64,000 nucleotides of DNA from JBHENC01 sp051000345 (GTDB lineage: Bacteria; Acidobacteriota; Blastocatellia; Pyrinomonadales; Pyrinomonadaceae): NCBI GenBank assembly GCA_051000345.1, contig JBPCOJ010000009.1, positions 12,040 to 76,039 on the forward strand, read 5' to 3'. Both the position numbers and the translations under genes were made by a program. Position 1 is the stretch's first letter, and every line of letters begins with the position of its first letter. Below, in pieces: positions 1 to 9,704 of the stretch. Under the pieces are notes generated by a model. It ran no database searches, was not told where the DNA came from, and saw only the letters and a program-made list of their open reading frames with translations.

Positions 1-1
1 G

Positions 2-274
2 GCGGCGGGCAACGGCGTCGGCAAAGTGGATACGGAAGGCGGCGTGCAAGGGAAAAATTCGCGCAAGGATGACGCGACTAAAATCGGCGCGGGCGCGGGC
101 GTCGGCGCAATCATCGGCGCGATTGCGGGCGGCGTGGGCGGCGCGGCCATCGGCGCAGTAATCGGCGGCGCAGTCGGCACGGGCGGCGTGCTCGCTTCAC
201 GCGGCAAAGATATTTATCTGCCGCGCGGACAGCAGCTACGCATTCGCACTTCTACACCAGTTAGCACAGAGTAA
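2..274 (+). CDS. C-terminal part of a glycine-zipper protein (5' end outside window)
   Basis: The reading frame is open from the window edge and ends at TAA 272-274, so only the C-terminal 90 residues are visible. The GTG at 26 is probably internal. After a short charged stretch come alternating glycine, alanine and isoleucine residues (GAGAGVGAIIGAIAGG and onward), a glycine-zipper pattern able to form a membrane-associated helical hairpin. A conserved-looking tail follows (KDIYLPRGQQLRIRT). Glycine-zipper proteins of this sort are usually cell-envelope proteins, but the function of this one is unknown. The SAM hydrolase-like gene starts 10 bases downstream, so the two may be co-transcribed. 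Confidence 0.6.
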   Translation, partial: AAGNGVGKVDTEGGVQGKNSRKDDATKIGAGAGVGAIIGAIAGGVGGAAIGAVIGGAVGTGGVLASRGKDIYLPRGQQLRIRTSTPVSTE

Positions 275-283
275 AGCAAAGCG

Positions 284-1126
284 TTGAAACCCACGCCGAT
301 CATTACGCTGCTCACCGATTTCGGAACAACGGATTATTTCGTCGGCGCGATGAAGGGCGCGATTCTCTTCGTCAACCAAAGCGCGATTATCGTAGACATC
401 ACGCATGAGATTCCGCCGCACGACATACAGGCAGGAGCCTTCACGCTTGCCGCTGCATACAAAACTTTTCCGGCAGGCACGATTCACGTCGCGGTTGTCG
501 ATCCGGGCGTCGGCTCGACGCGTCGCCCGCTGCTCATCCAAGCGGGCGAACATTTTTTCGTCGGCCCTGACAACGGCTTGTTCGGCTTCGTTTATGAACG
601 CGAAGCGGCAACGAGCGTGCGCGTCTTTCACCTTAACCGCAAGCAGTATTTTCGTAGCGATGTAAGCGATACCTTTCATGGCCGCGATGTCTTCGCGCCG
701 ATTGCGGGCGCGCTGGCGAACGGCATCGTACCGGCAGAGTTAGGCGACGAAATCACAGACTACGTCCGTCAAGATTCGATTGCGCCGCACGCGCCCGGCG
801 ACGAAAGCATCGAAGCGTCCGTGATTCACATAGACCGCTTCGGCAACTGCGTGACGAATCTGACGCGCCGCGAATTGACCGATGACAAAATCAATGGCGG
901 CGTCCGGCTCATCATTAACAACCAAACCGTCACTTCAATTCGCCGCTTCTTCGCCGAAGAAACAGACACGGGCGGCAAATTGTTTGCGGTCTGGGGCAGC
1001 GCAGGTTTTCTTGAGATCGTTGCTTTTTGCGATTCTGCCGCGCGCCTTCTAGACATCCGGCGCGGTCAACGAGTCATCGTTCAATCGGCAAACACGGCAG
1101 CGCTCAAACAATCCCTTGAGCAATAA
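284..1126 (+). CDS. SAM hydrolase/halogenase family protein (DUF62, S-adenosyl-L-methionine hydroxide adenosyltransferase)
   Basis: A 280-residue protein starting with TTG at 284. No ATG lies upstream of the conserved N-terminal motif ITLLTDFGTTDYFVGAMKG. The motif, the following DITHEIPPHDIQAGAF and VVDPGVGSTRRPL, and the C-terminal half with RFGNCVTN and FAVWGSAGFLEIV match the DUF62 family. Most members cleave S-adenosylmethionine with water to adenosine and methionine. A few are fluorinases or chlorinases, which carry an extra loop not evident here, so hydrolase activity is the more likely reading. Length is normal for the family. It lies 10 bases after the glycine-zipper gene and ends before the citrate synthase promoter. 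Confidence 0.85.
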   Translation: MKPTPIITLLTDFGTTDYFVGAMKGAILFVNQSAIIVDITHEIPPHDIQAGAFTLAAAYKTFPAGTIHVAVVDPGVGSTRRPLLIQAGEHFFVGPDNGLFGFVYEREAATSVRVFHLNRKQYFRSDVSDTFHGRDVFAPIAGALANGIVPAELGDEITDYVRQDSIAPHAPGDESIEASVIHIDRFGNCVTNLTRRELTDDKINGGVRLIINNQTVTSIRRFFAEETDTGGKLFAVWGSAGFLEIVAFCDSAARLLDIRRGQRVIVQSANTAALKQSLEQ

Positions 1127-1138
1127 AAGTGCCTTTGT

Positions 1139-1168
1139 TTGACACCTTTTGCGCGGCGGTGCTATCTT
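1139..1168 (+). promoter_or_regulatory. Putative sigma-70-type promoter of citrate synthase
   Basis: TTGACA (1139-1144), an 18-base spacer and TATCTT (1163-1168, four of six consensus bases). Transcription would begin near 1175, about 26 bases before the ATG at 1201. This supports 1201 over the in-frame GTG at 1129, which would lie upstream of the transcript start. Confidence 0.55.
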
Positions 1169-1200
1169 CGTTTCATTCCAGAAAAAAGGACACGCACATC

Positions 1201-2376
1201 ATGGACAAAGGGACTGATGCCGCTTCAACATCTGCGCCGAATGCTGCCGCGAAAGGCACTGCGAGCGCCGCAGGGCTTCGCGGAGTCGCCGCCGCGACAA
1301 CCGCCATCGGCGACGTTGACGGCGAGCGCGGCATACTGATTTACGAAGGCATCGATATACACGACCTCGCACAGCATTCCACGTTCGAGGAAGTCGTATA
1401 TCTGCTCTGGCATGGACACTTGCCGAAGCAAGCGGAACTCGACGAACTGAAAAAGGCGATTGCCGAAAATCAGGAACTCCCGCCGGAACTCATCTCTTTG
1501 ATGAAGTCTTTTCCGCGCGATGCGGACTCGATGGATGTGCTGCGCACGGCTGTTTCCGCCCTCGATTTCTACGACAAAACAGGGCGCGGTACGTCGCGTG
1601 AATCAGCGCTGCGCACGGCGACGAAATTGACCGCGCAACTGCCCGTCATCGTCGCCGCTAACGCGCGCCTACGTGATGGCCTTGACCCGATTGCGCCGAA
1701 GCCCGAACTGAGCATTGCGAGCAATTTTCTTTACATGATGAAGGGCGAAATGCCTTCCGCCGAAGACGCGCATATCTTCGATGTCGCGCTCGTGCTGCAC
1801 GCAGACCACGAACTAAACGCTTCGACCTTTACCGCGCGCGTCGTCGCCGCCACACTCGCGGATATGTACGGCGCTGTCACGGCAGCCATCGCCGCTTTGT
1901 CCGGCCCCTTGCACGGCGGCGCGAACACCAACGTAATGAAAACGCTGATCGAGATCGGAAGTCCCGACAACGTCGAGCCGTACATCAAAGCAGCGCTCGA
2001 AGCGAAAAAGAAAATCATGGGCTTCGGCCACGCCGTTTATAAAACAGAAGACCCGCGCGCAACGCACCTACGCCGCTTCTCGAAGGAACTCGGCGAGCGG
2101 CAGGGCGATACGAAGTGGTATGAAATGTCCCGCAAGGTAGAAGAAGTCGTGATGCGCGAAAAAGGCTTGTATCCGAACGTGGATTTTTATTCGGCCTCGA
2201 CCTATTACATGATGGGCATTCCGCTGGAACTCTTCACGCCGATCTTCGCCGTCAGCCGCATCAGCGGTTGGACAGGCCATATCCTCGAACAATACGCCAA
2301 CAATCGCATCATACGCCCGCGCGCCGAATACGTCGGTTTGCGCGATGCGCCATACGTGCCGATGGATCAGCGATAG
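1201..2376 (+). CDS. gltA: Citrate synthase (citrate/2-methylcitrate synthase family)
   Basis: A 391-residue enzyme that condenses oxaloacetate with acetyl-CoA at the entry of the TCA cycle. The start at ATG 1201 is preceded by AAAAAAGGAC and a promoter-like sequence. Family features: GVAAATTAIGDVDGERGILIYEG near the N-terminus, then the active-site histidines in HADHELNAS and GPLHGGANTNVM, a second region GFGHAVYKTEDPRA, and the catalytic aspartate in NVDFYSAS. The first 25 residues are alanine/serine-rich and poorly conserved. A 2-methylcitrate synthase role cannot be excluded from sequence, but no prpB or prpD is nearby. Aconitase and isocitrate dehydrogenase are elsewhere in the window, not in an operon with it. 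Confidence 0.92.
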   Translation: MDKGTDAASTSAPNAAAKGTASAAGLRGVAAATTAIGDVDGERGILIYEGIDIHDLAQHSTFEEVVYLLWHGHLPKQAELDELKKAIAENQELPPELISLMKSFPRDADSMDVLRTAVSALDFYDKTGRGTSRESALRTATKLTAQLPVIVAANARLRDGLDPIAPKPELSIASNFLYMMKGEMPSAEDAHIFDVALVLHADHELNASTFTARVVAATLADMYGAVTAAIAALSGPLHGGANTNVMKTLIEIGSPDNVEPYIKAALEAKKKIMGFGHAVYKTEDPRATHLRRFSKELGERQGDTKWYEMSRKVEEVVMREKGLYPNVDFYSASTYYMMGIPLELFTPIFAVSRISGWTGHILEQYANNRIIRPRAEYVGLRDAPYVPMDQR

Positions 2377-2401
2377 TTCAGACATCAAATAAATTTACAA
2401 T

Positions 2402-2716
2402 ATGGCTAAAAGCAAAGCCTCATCAATCGGATGTTTATTTTTCTTGCTCTGCTTTGCGGCAAGCGTCATCCTGTTTCGGCAAAGCAATCCCCTGTTTCAT
2501 TCGCTCGCTACAATTCTGTTCATTATCTTCTTAATCGGTGTTTTGATTTTCGGCATCATCGGAATGATTCCTAAGAAATGCGAGGTGTGTGGGAATCAAA
2601 TAAAACGTCAATCTTATGGCTGGACAATTGGCAACGAGCAAAAGAGAGTCTGCCCCCATTGCAATCGCACTCTGGAAAGAAAACAAAGCCAGAAGGCTAC
2701 ACGTCAATTTAAGTAG
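2402..2716 (+). CDS. Small two-helix membrane protein with a C-terminal zinc ribbon
   Basis: A 104-residue protein of unknown function. Two hydrophobic segments (about residues 9-25 and 34-55) precede a cytoplasmic tail with two cysteine pairs, KKCEVCGNQ and RVCPHCNRT, spaced as in a four-cysteine zinc ribbon. The tail is basic. The gene is visibly richer in A+T than the flanking metabolic genes, as is the next gene, which suggests a small acquired patch at roughly 2.4-3.3 kb. It starts 25 bases after citrate synthase. Confidence 0.6.
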   Translation: MAKSKASSIGCLFFLLCFAASVILFRQSNPLFHSLATILFIIFLIGVLIFGIIGMIPKKCEVCGNQIKRQSYGWTIGNEQKRVCPHCNRTLERKQSQKATRQFK

Positions 2717-2728
2717 AGTTATATTACT

Positions 2729-3276
2729 ATGAAAGATTCGGTAGTGGGTCAGTTTGAAAATATGCCTCAATGTTTGCTGACACCGAGGATTGAAACTGAC
2801 CCACTACTAAAGATTCACAATCATTTTCAACGCTTATCCTGTTTTTGATTTGTACGTTTACCATAAACGCTCAAACATCGAGCGCACCACAATCGCATGA
2901 CCGCGCTATTGTGTATGTCTATGAACTCTCGCACAAAAAGATGATTGGTCGCGTTGCGCCCGCCATGTTTTGTGATGACAAAGAATTTGCTCGACTCGAC
3001 GGAGCAAGATATGTTGTATTGAATTTGTCGCCGGGTACGCACACTTTCAGATCGAAAGACAAATCAAAAGGCGGTGTTGAGATTGAGCTTAAAGCGAGCG
3101 AAACTTATTACATGCGCGTTGATTTAGATTCGGATGGTTACTTTCTAAAGTATGCGCGCATGGTGCTTGTTCCAACAGAAGAAGCCGTTTATTCAATTAA
3201 ACAACTCAAACCTATTAACGCTAAAGATGTTACTAATAAAAGTATCGTTGATATGACACATATTGAAGGCAAGTAA
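2729..3276 (+). pseudogene. Secreted DUF2846-like protein, start disrupted by the inverted-repeat element
   Basis: The ancestral start appears to be ATG 2729. Without the 77-bp insertion the first residues read MKDSQSFSTLILFLICTF, a good signal peptide followed by TINAQ. With the insertion, translation from 2729 shifts frame and stops after about 39 codons. The remaining frame is intact from 2800 to the TAA at 3274, and TTG 2845 could start it only in the middle of the hydrophobic core. The mature part (VYVYELSHKKMIGRVAP, then ARLDGARYVVLNLSPGTHTF) resembles DUF2846 envelope proteins. Function unknown. A+T-rich, like its upstream neighbour. Confidence 0.65.
2732..2816. mobile_element. MITE-like inverted-repeat element (2740-2808) with 8-bp target duplication
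   Basis: A 69-bp insert carries perfect 15-bp terminal inverted repeats (GTAGTGGGTCAGTTT at 2741-2755 and its complement at 2793-2807). It is flanked by the direct repeat AAAGATTC (2732-2739 and 2809-2816), the expected footprint of transposition. It has no coding capacity, so it would need a transposase in trans. The insertion lies four bases into the coding sequence of the following secreted protein. Removing the element and one repeat copy (77 bp) restores an uninterrupted ATG plus signal peptide. The parent element is not identified and no second copy was noticed in this window. Confidence 0.75.
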
Positions 3277-3335
3277 ACCTATAATAATCTGTCGCACATA
3301 CTCTTGATGCAGCCTATATAGAACCTAACAGCCAA

Positions 3336-4307
3336 TCATGCTGATTTAATCGTTAGTATTGCGTCTGTGGCTTGCGGGTTTTCGCGGCTCGTCAATTCTT
3401 TTAATTCTTCGGTAGCCGAAACGAAACGCGTGCGCCAGATGAAGATTGTGGAGAGAAGTAGCGCGAGCGTGCAGGCCGCGCCGCCCTCTATGCCGTATGC
3501 GCCGCCCGTTATCCAATCCGGCCCCATGTCCGTCGCGCGCAGAAGCGGCGCGGGCGTTATTCTGTCAATGCCGCTGACGGGCAAGCCTAAGATTGCGCCC
3601 ATCATCCAATTCCAAGACCAGTGAACGCCGAGCGGAAACCACAAGCTTCTGGTGCGCGTGTAAGCGACGGCGAGCCACACGCCCGCAAGAGTCGTATTGA
3701 TGAACGTAAAGCCGGGGACGACGTTCGGGTTGTTTAGATGAATGCCCGCAAAGAACACGGAAGAAGGCAGCAGCGCCAACCACACAGGCCATGAGCGAAG
3801 CACTGTCTGCAATGGATAACCGCGAAACACGGATTCTTCTCCGGCGGCTGACACTATGAAAATGCCGCCGGAGACAAGCAAGGTTTTCAAGACCGCCGCG
3901 CTTATTCCCGCGAGCGCCCATTGAAAACGAAAGCCGCCGCACGCCCCCGCGATGAGCGTCGCCAGAAGCAATGACGCCGCGCCTGTGAGAGAGCCTACAA
4001 GCAAATCGCGCAGCCAGCCTCTGTGTCGCGTCCAGCCGAGCGCACGCGCGGGCAATCCCTCAAGCAGCGCACCGCACAGCCACCCGCACACGCACGCCGC
4101 CGTAATCAGTTCGAGGGCCTGCACCGCATATCCCCAATTGCTTTCCAGAAACGAAATTCCGCGCTCGCCGAAAGCCACGCGCAAAAAGAAGACTAAGCCT
4201 CTTTCAATAATTTGCGTGGTAATTAGAAAGAGAACTGTGAAGATGATTAAACGCCAGCCGCTGCGCAGACGATTGGCGCGATTGAAAAGGAGTTGTACAG
4301 GTTGCAT
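3336..4307 (-). CDS. CPBP-family intramembrane metalloprotease (CAAX/Abi type)
   Basis: About 323 residues if translation starts at the ATG at 4307. An upstream in-frame ATG at 4412 would add 35 residues without family similarity. Multiple membrane segments carry the three family motifs in order: EESVFRGY (EExxxR), FFAGIH (FxxxH) and HWSWNW (HxxxN). These supply the glutamate and histidines of the CPBP membrane protease active site. Members process prenylated proteins or bacteriocins, or act in uncharacterised envelope roles, and the substrate here is unknown. The gene diverges from the NtrY-like kinase gene, leaving about 158 bases between the starts. Confidence 0.85.
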   Translation of the reverse strand: MQPVQLLFNRANRLRSGWRLIIFTVLFLITTQIIERGLVFFLRVAFGERGISFLESNWGYAVQALELITAACVCGWLCGALLEGLPARALGWTRHRGWLRDLLVGSLTGAASLLLATLIAGACGGFRFQWALAGISAAVLKTLLVSGGIFIVSAAGEESVFRGYPLQTVLRSWPVWLALLPSSVFFAGIHLNNPNVVPGFTFINTTLAGVWLAVAYTRTRSLWFPLGVHWSWNWMMGAILGLPVSGIDRITPAPLLRATDMGPDWITGGAYGIEGGAACTLALLLSTIFIWRTRFVSATEELKELTSRENPQATDAILTIKSA

Positions 4308-4465
4308 CGAATTCGAGCGAAAACCGTCAATTGTAAAATCCTTCGCATTGTAACCGAAGCTGACAGCCGTAGGCACTTTTGCGGACAAGCCTTGGAAGCA
4401 ACGCGCCGCCAAACTTCCCGTCTATTCCTTATGCTAAACTGAACGCTGAATTGGCGGGCGAATTT

Positions 4466-6787
4466 ATGAACGAACGATCATCTGTGGACGCAAACGAAAA
4501 AGCCAGCGCTGACAAGCCGCGCAAGCGAATCGCGCCGTGGCTGCTCGGCGGGTTGGTGCTTGCGCTACTGACGGTGCTCGTCGCGGCGCAGGCATTTCAA
4601 GTATGGACGGTAGTGACGCCAGACACTGCTTCCGATGCGTTGCTGCTTTACGCGCTGTCATCGTTGATCTTCGTCGCCTTTATGGTCTTCGCGTTTATCC
4701 TCGTGCGCATTCTGCTGAAGCTGCGCCAAGAGCGGCGCGAGAGGCGTCCCGGCTCGAAAATCAAAACACGCCTGATCGTTTATTTCATCGCTTTGAGTTT
4801 ACTTCCGATCACGGCGATGGCAGTGTTCTCGTTTCTTTTTATCAACCGCTCGCTGGAGAAGTGGTTCAATCGTTTGCCGGAAAACGTCGTGCGGGAAACA
4901 GTCGAAGTGCAGCGCCGGACTGTTTTGACTCATGCGCAGAATTTACGCGCGACTGCTTCCATGCTTGCCACAGCGCTCGGCGAAAATTTCAATCCGCGCG
5001 AAGAAAAAGCGTTGCTCGACAAACTCTTGGCAAGCGGTCATCTGTCGGCTATCGAAATCGTTTCGACGCGCGGCGAATCGCAGGCGATAAGCGAGCAGCC
5101 GGGCATTTCTCCGTCGGCGCGCAACGAATTGAATCAAACGCTCGAAGCCGCACGCAACGCAAACAGCGAAACGAATGCCAATCTTTATGACGATAAAGGT
5201 TTCGATGCCGTCGCCGTGCCGCTCGGCAGCGAGAGGAAATTGATTCTGGCGCGCGCCGGAAGCAGCAATACAAGTCTGGATGATGCCATTACAGGCACGC
5301 ACAGCGAGTACAACAAGTTGGTCGCGCGCCAGCACAGAGTACGCCAACTCGGTTTGTCCACGCTCGGACTCTTTACGCTGCTGCAACTATTCGCCGTCAC
5401 ATGGATTGCGATTCATTTAGCGCGCGGCATAGCGACGCCGATCAAGGCGCTCGCCGAAGCCGCGGACGAAGTTGCGCGCGGCAATCTCGCGCATCGCGTC
5501 AATACAATTGCCGAAGACGAACTCGCTCTGCTTGCCGATTCCTTCAACGCGATGACGGCGCAGTTAGCTGAAAATCGCCAACGCATCGAAGCGGGCGCGG
5601 GCGAATTGCGTGACAAGAATATGGCGCTCGAAGAACGGCGCGACTACATCGAAATCGTGCTCGAATCTTTGTCAACCGGCGTTATCTCGCTTGACGAAAA
5701 CGACCTCGTGACGACGATCAATCCGGCTGCCGCAGGAATGCTGCAAGTGCCGGAAGCCGCGCGCGCAAACTTTACGCTCGCGCAAATCACTTGCGCCGAA
5801 GATCACGCCGTGCTTGACCGACTGCTGCGCCGCGCACGCCGCGCGGGGCGCGCTTCGGAACAAACTGAACTAGGCCGCAACGCTTCGCAGGAAAGCGCCG
5901 TGATTCCCGTCGCGCTGACGGCTTCGGCGCTCCCTGCGCGCTCCGGCAAAAAGGGCAGCGGCGTCGTGCTCGTGATGGAAGACTTGACGGAACTTTTATC
6001 GGCGCAAAGAGCCGCCGCATGGAGCGAAGTCGCGCGCCGCATGGCGCATGAAATCAAAAATCCTTTAACGCCCATTCAACTTTCAGCCGAACGCATCGCG
6101 AAAAGTTTTGCGACGAGTTGTTACAAGACAACCGGCGTCGCGCCGAACGGCAACGGCGGCGGCTTGCCACTAAACGCAACGAGCGCTGAAGCGGCAAGCG
6201 TTGATGCCGTTTCGCGCGCACGCATGGCGAAAATCGTCGATGAATGTACTTCAACGATCACGCGCGAGGTCGCCGGTCTCAAAGCGATGGTTGACGAATT
6301 TTCCAGATTCGCGCGCCTGCCGCACGCGCGCCTCGAGGCATCGGATTTGAATGAAGTCGTCCGGCAGGCCGCCACGCTTTACGAAGGCCGTTTGGAAAAC
6401 ATTCGCATGGACGTGCGTCTGGCGCGGCAGCTTCCGCCCGCGATGCTCGATGTCGAACAACTGCGCCGCGTCTTTGTAAACTTGATTGATAATGCTCTGG
6501 AATCGCTCGGCGAAGTCGAAGGAGAACACCGCATCACAATTGCGACGGCGCACGATCCTGCACGCGGCCTGCTGCTCGCCGAAGTCGCGGACACAGGCCA
6601 CGGGATTCCCCGCGCCGCCTTCGCCAAATTATTTCAGCCCTACTTTTCCACGCGCGAACGCGGCACAGGACTCGGCCTCGCCATCATTCAACGCATCATC
6701 AAAGATCACGGCGGACACATTCGCGCCGAAGCCAATCGCCCGCGCGGAGCCAAGTTTATGATCGAACTACCGGCAACAAATGGGTAA
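4466..6787 (+). CDS. NtrY-like membrane sensor histidine kinase
   Basis: A 773-residue kinase from ATG 4466. Four membrane segments (about residues 24-44, 59-84, 104-128, 315-335) frame a large extracytoplasmic sensor loop. A HAMP domain (RGIATPIKALAEAADEVARG), a PAS-like region (about 420-540) and the HisKA/HATPase core follow. The phospho-accepting histidine is His528 in RMAHEIKNPLTP. ATP-binding boxes are NLIDNALESL, ADTGHGIP and GTGLGLAII. This architecture is that of NtrY. An insertion of about 35 residues (TTGVAPNGNGGGLPLNATSA and following) separates the two helices of the dimerisation domain. The NtrX-like regulator follows. The signal is unknown; NtrY homologues respond to nitrogen, redox or envelope cues. 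Confidence 0.88.
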   Translation: MNERSSVDANEKASADKPRKRIAPWLLGGLVLALLTVLVAAQAFQVWTVVTPDTASDALLLYALSSLIFVAFMVFAFILVRILLKLRQERRERRPGSKIKTRLIVYFIALSLLPITAMAVFSFLFINRSLEKWFNRLPENVVRETVEVQRRTVLTHAQNLRATASMLATALGENFNPREEKALLDKLLASGHLSAIEIVSTRGESQAISEQPGISPSARNELNQTLEAARNANSETNANLYDDKGFDAVAVPLGSERKLILARAGSSNTSLDDAITGTHSEYNKLVARQHRVRQLGLSTLGLFTLLQLFAVTWIAIHLARGIATPIKALAEAADEVARGNLAHRVNTIAEDELALLADSFNAMTAQLAENRQRIEAGAGELRDKNMALEERRDYIEIVLESLSTGVISLDENDLVTTINPAAAGMLQVPEAARANFTLAQITCAEDHAVLDRLLRRARRAGRASEQTELGRNASQESAVIPVALTASALPARSGKKGSGVVLVMEDLTELLSAQRAAAWSEVARRMAHEIKNPLTPIQLSAERIAKSFATSCYKTTGVAPNGNGGGLPLNATSAEAASVDAVSRARMAKIVDECTSTITREVAGLKAMVDEFSRFARLPHARLEASDLNEVVRQAATLYEGRLENIRMDVRLARQLPPAMLDVEQLRRVFVNLIDNALESLGEVEGEHRITIATAHDPARGLLLAEVADTGHGIPRAAFAKLFQPYFSTRERGTGLGLAIIQRIIKDHGGHIRAEANRPRGAKFMIELPATNG

Positions 6788-6788
6788 A

Positions 6789-6902
6789 GAAGTCAGAAGT
6801 CAGAAGTCAGAAGCCGGAACAAAGAAAAGCACAAAAGCAATGTGTGATGCGCGACTTGCCTTGCGGCGTATTTTTATTCTGTCTCCTGACTCCTGAATAC
6901 TG
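6789..6902. repeat. Intergenic heptad-repeat hairpin (locus D)
   Basis: The left arm has four consecutive 7-mers (GAAGTCA three times at 6789-6809, then GAAGCCG). The right arm at 6875-6902 reads TATTCTG, TCTCCTG, ACTCCTG, AATACTG. The arms are approximately complementary across a loop of about 58 bases. The right-arm 7-mers recur in permuted order at 29125-29159. It lies between the kinase and regulator genes, so it would sit inside their transcript. Confidence 0.7.
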
Positions 6903-6911
6903 TGCATTGAG

Positions 6912-8258
<1,347 letters not shown>

Positions 8259-8351
8259 CACGTCCGCTTAACATCTTGCGGCGTGTTCCGGGCATCAAAG
8301 TTCCTGTGCGTTTGATTCATAAACGCGCGGCACGGATGTTGCTCTTTTTGT

Positions 8352-8380
8352 TTGACAAGGCCGCGCGAATGGCTTATCTG
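8352..8380 (+). promoter_or_regulatory. Putative promoter upstream of the radical SAM gene
   Basis: TTGACA at 8352-8357, a 17-base spacer and a weak -10 TATCTG at 8375-8380. It lies about 76 bases before the ATG at 8456. The -35 is perfect but the -10 matches only three of six bases, so confidence is limited. It would make the radical SAM/glycosyltransferase pair a transcription unit separate from the two-component genes. Confidence 0.4.
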
Positions 8381-8455
8381 TTAAGATTGCCGTGATTGAA
8401 GAAGCGGCATGTACGGCGCGCTCGCTTTCAATGCGCGAATTGATTTGAGGTAAAG

Positions 8456-9619
8456 ATGGATTACACAACCAAAGAACTTTTGAAACGCTACGCCAAGCTT
8501 GCATTAGGGCAGCCGTTTGCGCCCGTGCTGCTCAACATTTTGGTGACGAGCGTATGCGATATGCGTTGCACGCACTGCTTTTTCACCGAAGAATTGGATG
8601 ATCGTCCGCGCAAGAAATTGCAGATGAAGACAGAGGAAATTCAAAAGATTTCCGAAACACTCGGCGGCAATCTCGGCGTGCTTATACTCGCGGGCGGCGA
8701 GCCGTTCACGCGAAAGGACTTACCGGAAATCGTCCGCGCCTTTTACGAAAACAACAAACTAGAATCCGTTTACCTGATGTCGAACGGGCAGATTCAAAAG
8801 CGCATCATTCCCGATGTGACACGCATTCTCGAAGAGTGTCCGAATCTGAACGTCGCTGTCGCGCTCGGCATCGACGGCCTCAAAGACCAGCACGAAAAGA
8901 TTCGCCGCAAACCCGGTTCGTGGGATATGGCGATTGACACTGCGCGCCAGCTTCAACAAATCAAGAAGGAATACAAGCGGCTCGACATTCAAACTTGCAC
9001 ATGCTTTATGAACTCGAATCAGGACACGATTTTCGAGTGGTACGATTTTCTGAAGTACGATCTGAAGCCCGACAAAGTCAATTTCAATTACATTCGTCCG
9101 CCGTCAGCCAATCCTATCGAACTGGATATTGACCATTCGCGTTACACCCAACTCGCAACGATGATCGACGAAGATTCGCGCCACGCCGCAATTAAGAATA
9201 ACTACGGCGGCGACGCAGGCTTCTTCAAGGCCGCGATTGACATTTACATGCACGGCTTAATCGACAAAGCGCAGAAGGAACAGAAAGCGCAGATGACTTG
9301 CTACGCGGGCACGGCGGGCGGCGTCATCTACGACGAAGGCACTGTTTCATCCTGCGAGAATCTCGAACCGATTGCCAACTTGCGCGACTACGATTGGAAT
9401 TTCCAGAAACTCTGGCTCTCGCCCGCAATGCAAGCGCGCCGCGAGAAAGCGCAAAACGGCTGCTTCTGCACACACGAATCGAACAGCTACTATCCGTCGT
9501 TGCCGTTCAATCCGAAGCACTTGATTCAAATCAAGAAGCTCGAACGCGAAATGAAAAAAGCGCGCAAACAGATTGACCGCCAGCAACCCGAAGCCGACGG
9601 CGTAATTGTGAAGGCGTAA
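8456..9619 (+). CDS. Radical SAM protein with SPASM-like C-terminal cysteines
   Basis: A 387-residue protein preceded by GAGG. The [4Fe-4S] triad C34-C38-C41 lies in VCDMRCTHC, and GGEPFTRKDLPEI supplies the SAM-binding GGE motif. The C-terminal part has more cysteines (CYAGTAGG, SSCENL, GCFCTHES), compatible with an auxiliary cluster as in SPASM/twitch proteins, and ends with a basic helix. Overall it looks like a PqqE/MoaA-type enzyme, but no specific subfamily can be named. It is followed by an MGDG-synthase-like glycosyltransferase 85 bases on, so a role in modifying a lipid or glycolipid is possible, though it is inferred only from proximity. Confidence 0.8.
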   Translation: MDYTTKELLKRYAKLALGQPFAPVLLNILVTSVCDMRCTHCFFTEELDDRPRKKLQMKTEEIQKISETLGGNLGVLILAGGEPFTRKDLPEIVRAFYENNKLESVYLMSNGQIQKRIIPDVTRILEECPNLNVAVALGIDGLKDQHEKIRRKPGSWDMAIDTARQLQQIKKEYKRLDIQTCTCFMNSNQDTIFEWYDFLKYDLKPDKVNFNYIRPPSANPIELDIDHSRYTQLATMIDEDSRHAAIKNNYGGDAGFFKAAIDIYMHGLIDKAQKEQKAQMTCYAGTAGGVIYDEGTVSSCENLEPIANLRDYDWNFQKLWLSPAMQARREKAQNGCFCTHESNSYYPSLPFNPKHLIQIKKLEREMKKARKQIDRQQPEADGVIVKA

Positions 9620-9625
9620 GAAGTA

Positions 9626-9697
9626 GATGCTGGATGTCAGGTGTTGGATATTAGTAACCGACTTTTCACCAGCATCTAACATCTAGTATCCGACATC
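9626..9697. repeat. Intergenic heptad-repeat hairpin (locus E)
   Basis: The left arm 9626-9653 divides cleanly into GATGCTG, GATGTCA, GGTGTTG, GATATTA. The right arm 9670-9697 divides into CAGCATC, TAACATC, TAGTATC, CGACATC. The arms are imperfect inverted repeats of degenerate 7-mers around a 16-base loop. It fills nearly the whole gap between the radical SAM gene and the glycosyltransferase gene, ending 7 bases before the latter's ATG, where it could mask the ribosome binding site. Confidence 0.7.
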
Positions 9698-9704
9698 TGC
9701 CATT

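Noticed and set aside
1129..1200. Earlier GTG start (1129) for citrate synthase
   Set aside because: The encoded extra 24 residues have no family similarity, and a promoter-like sequence with -10 at 1163-1168 would start transcription downstream of it.
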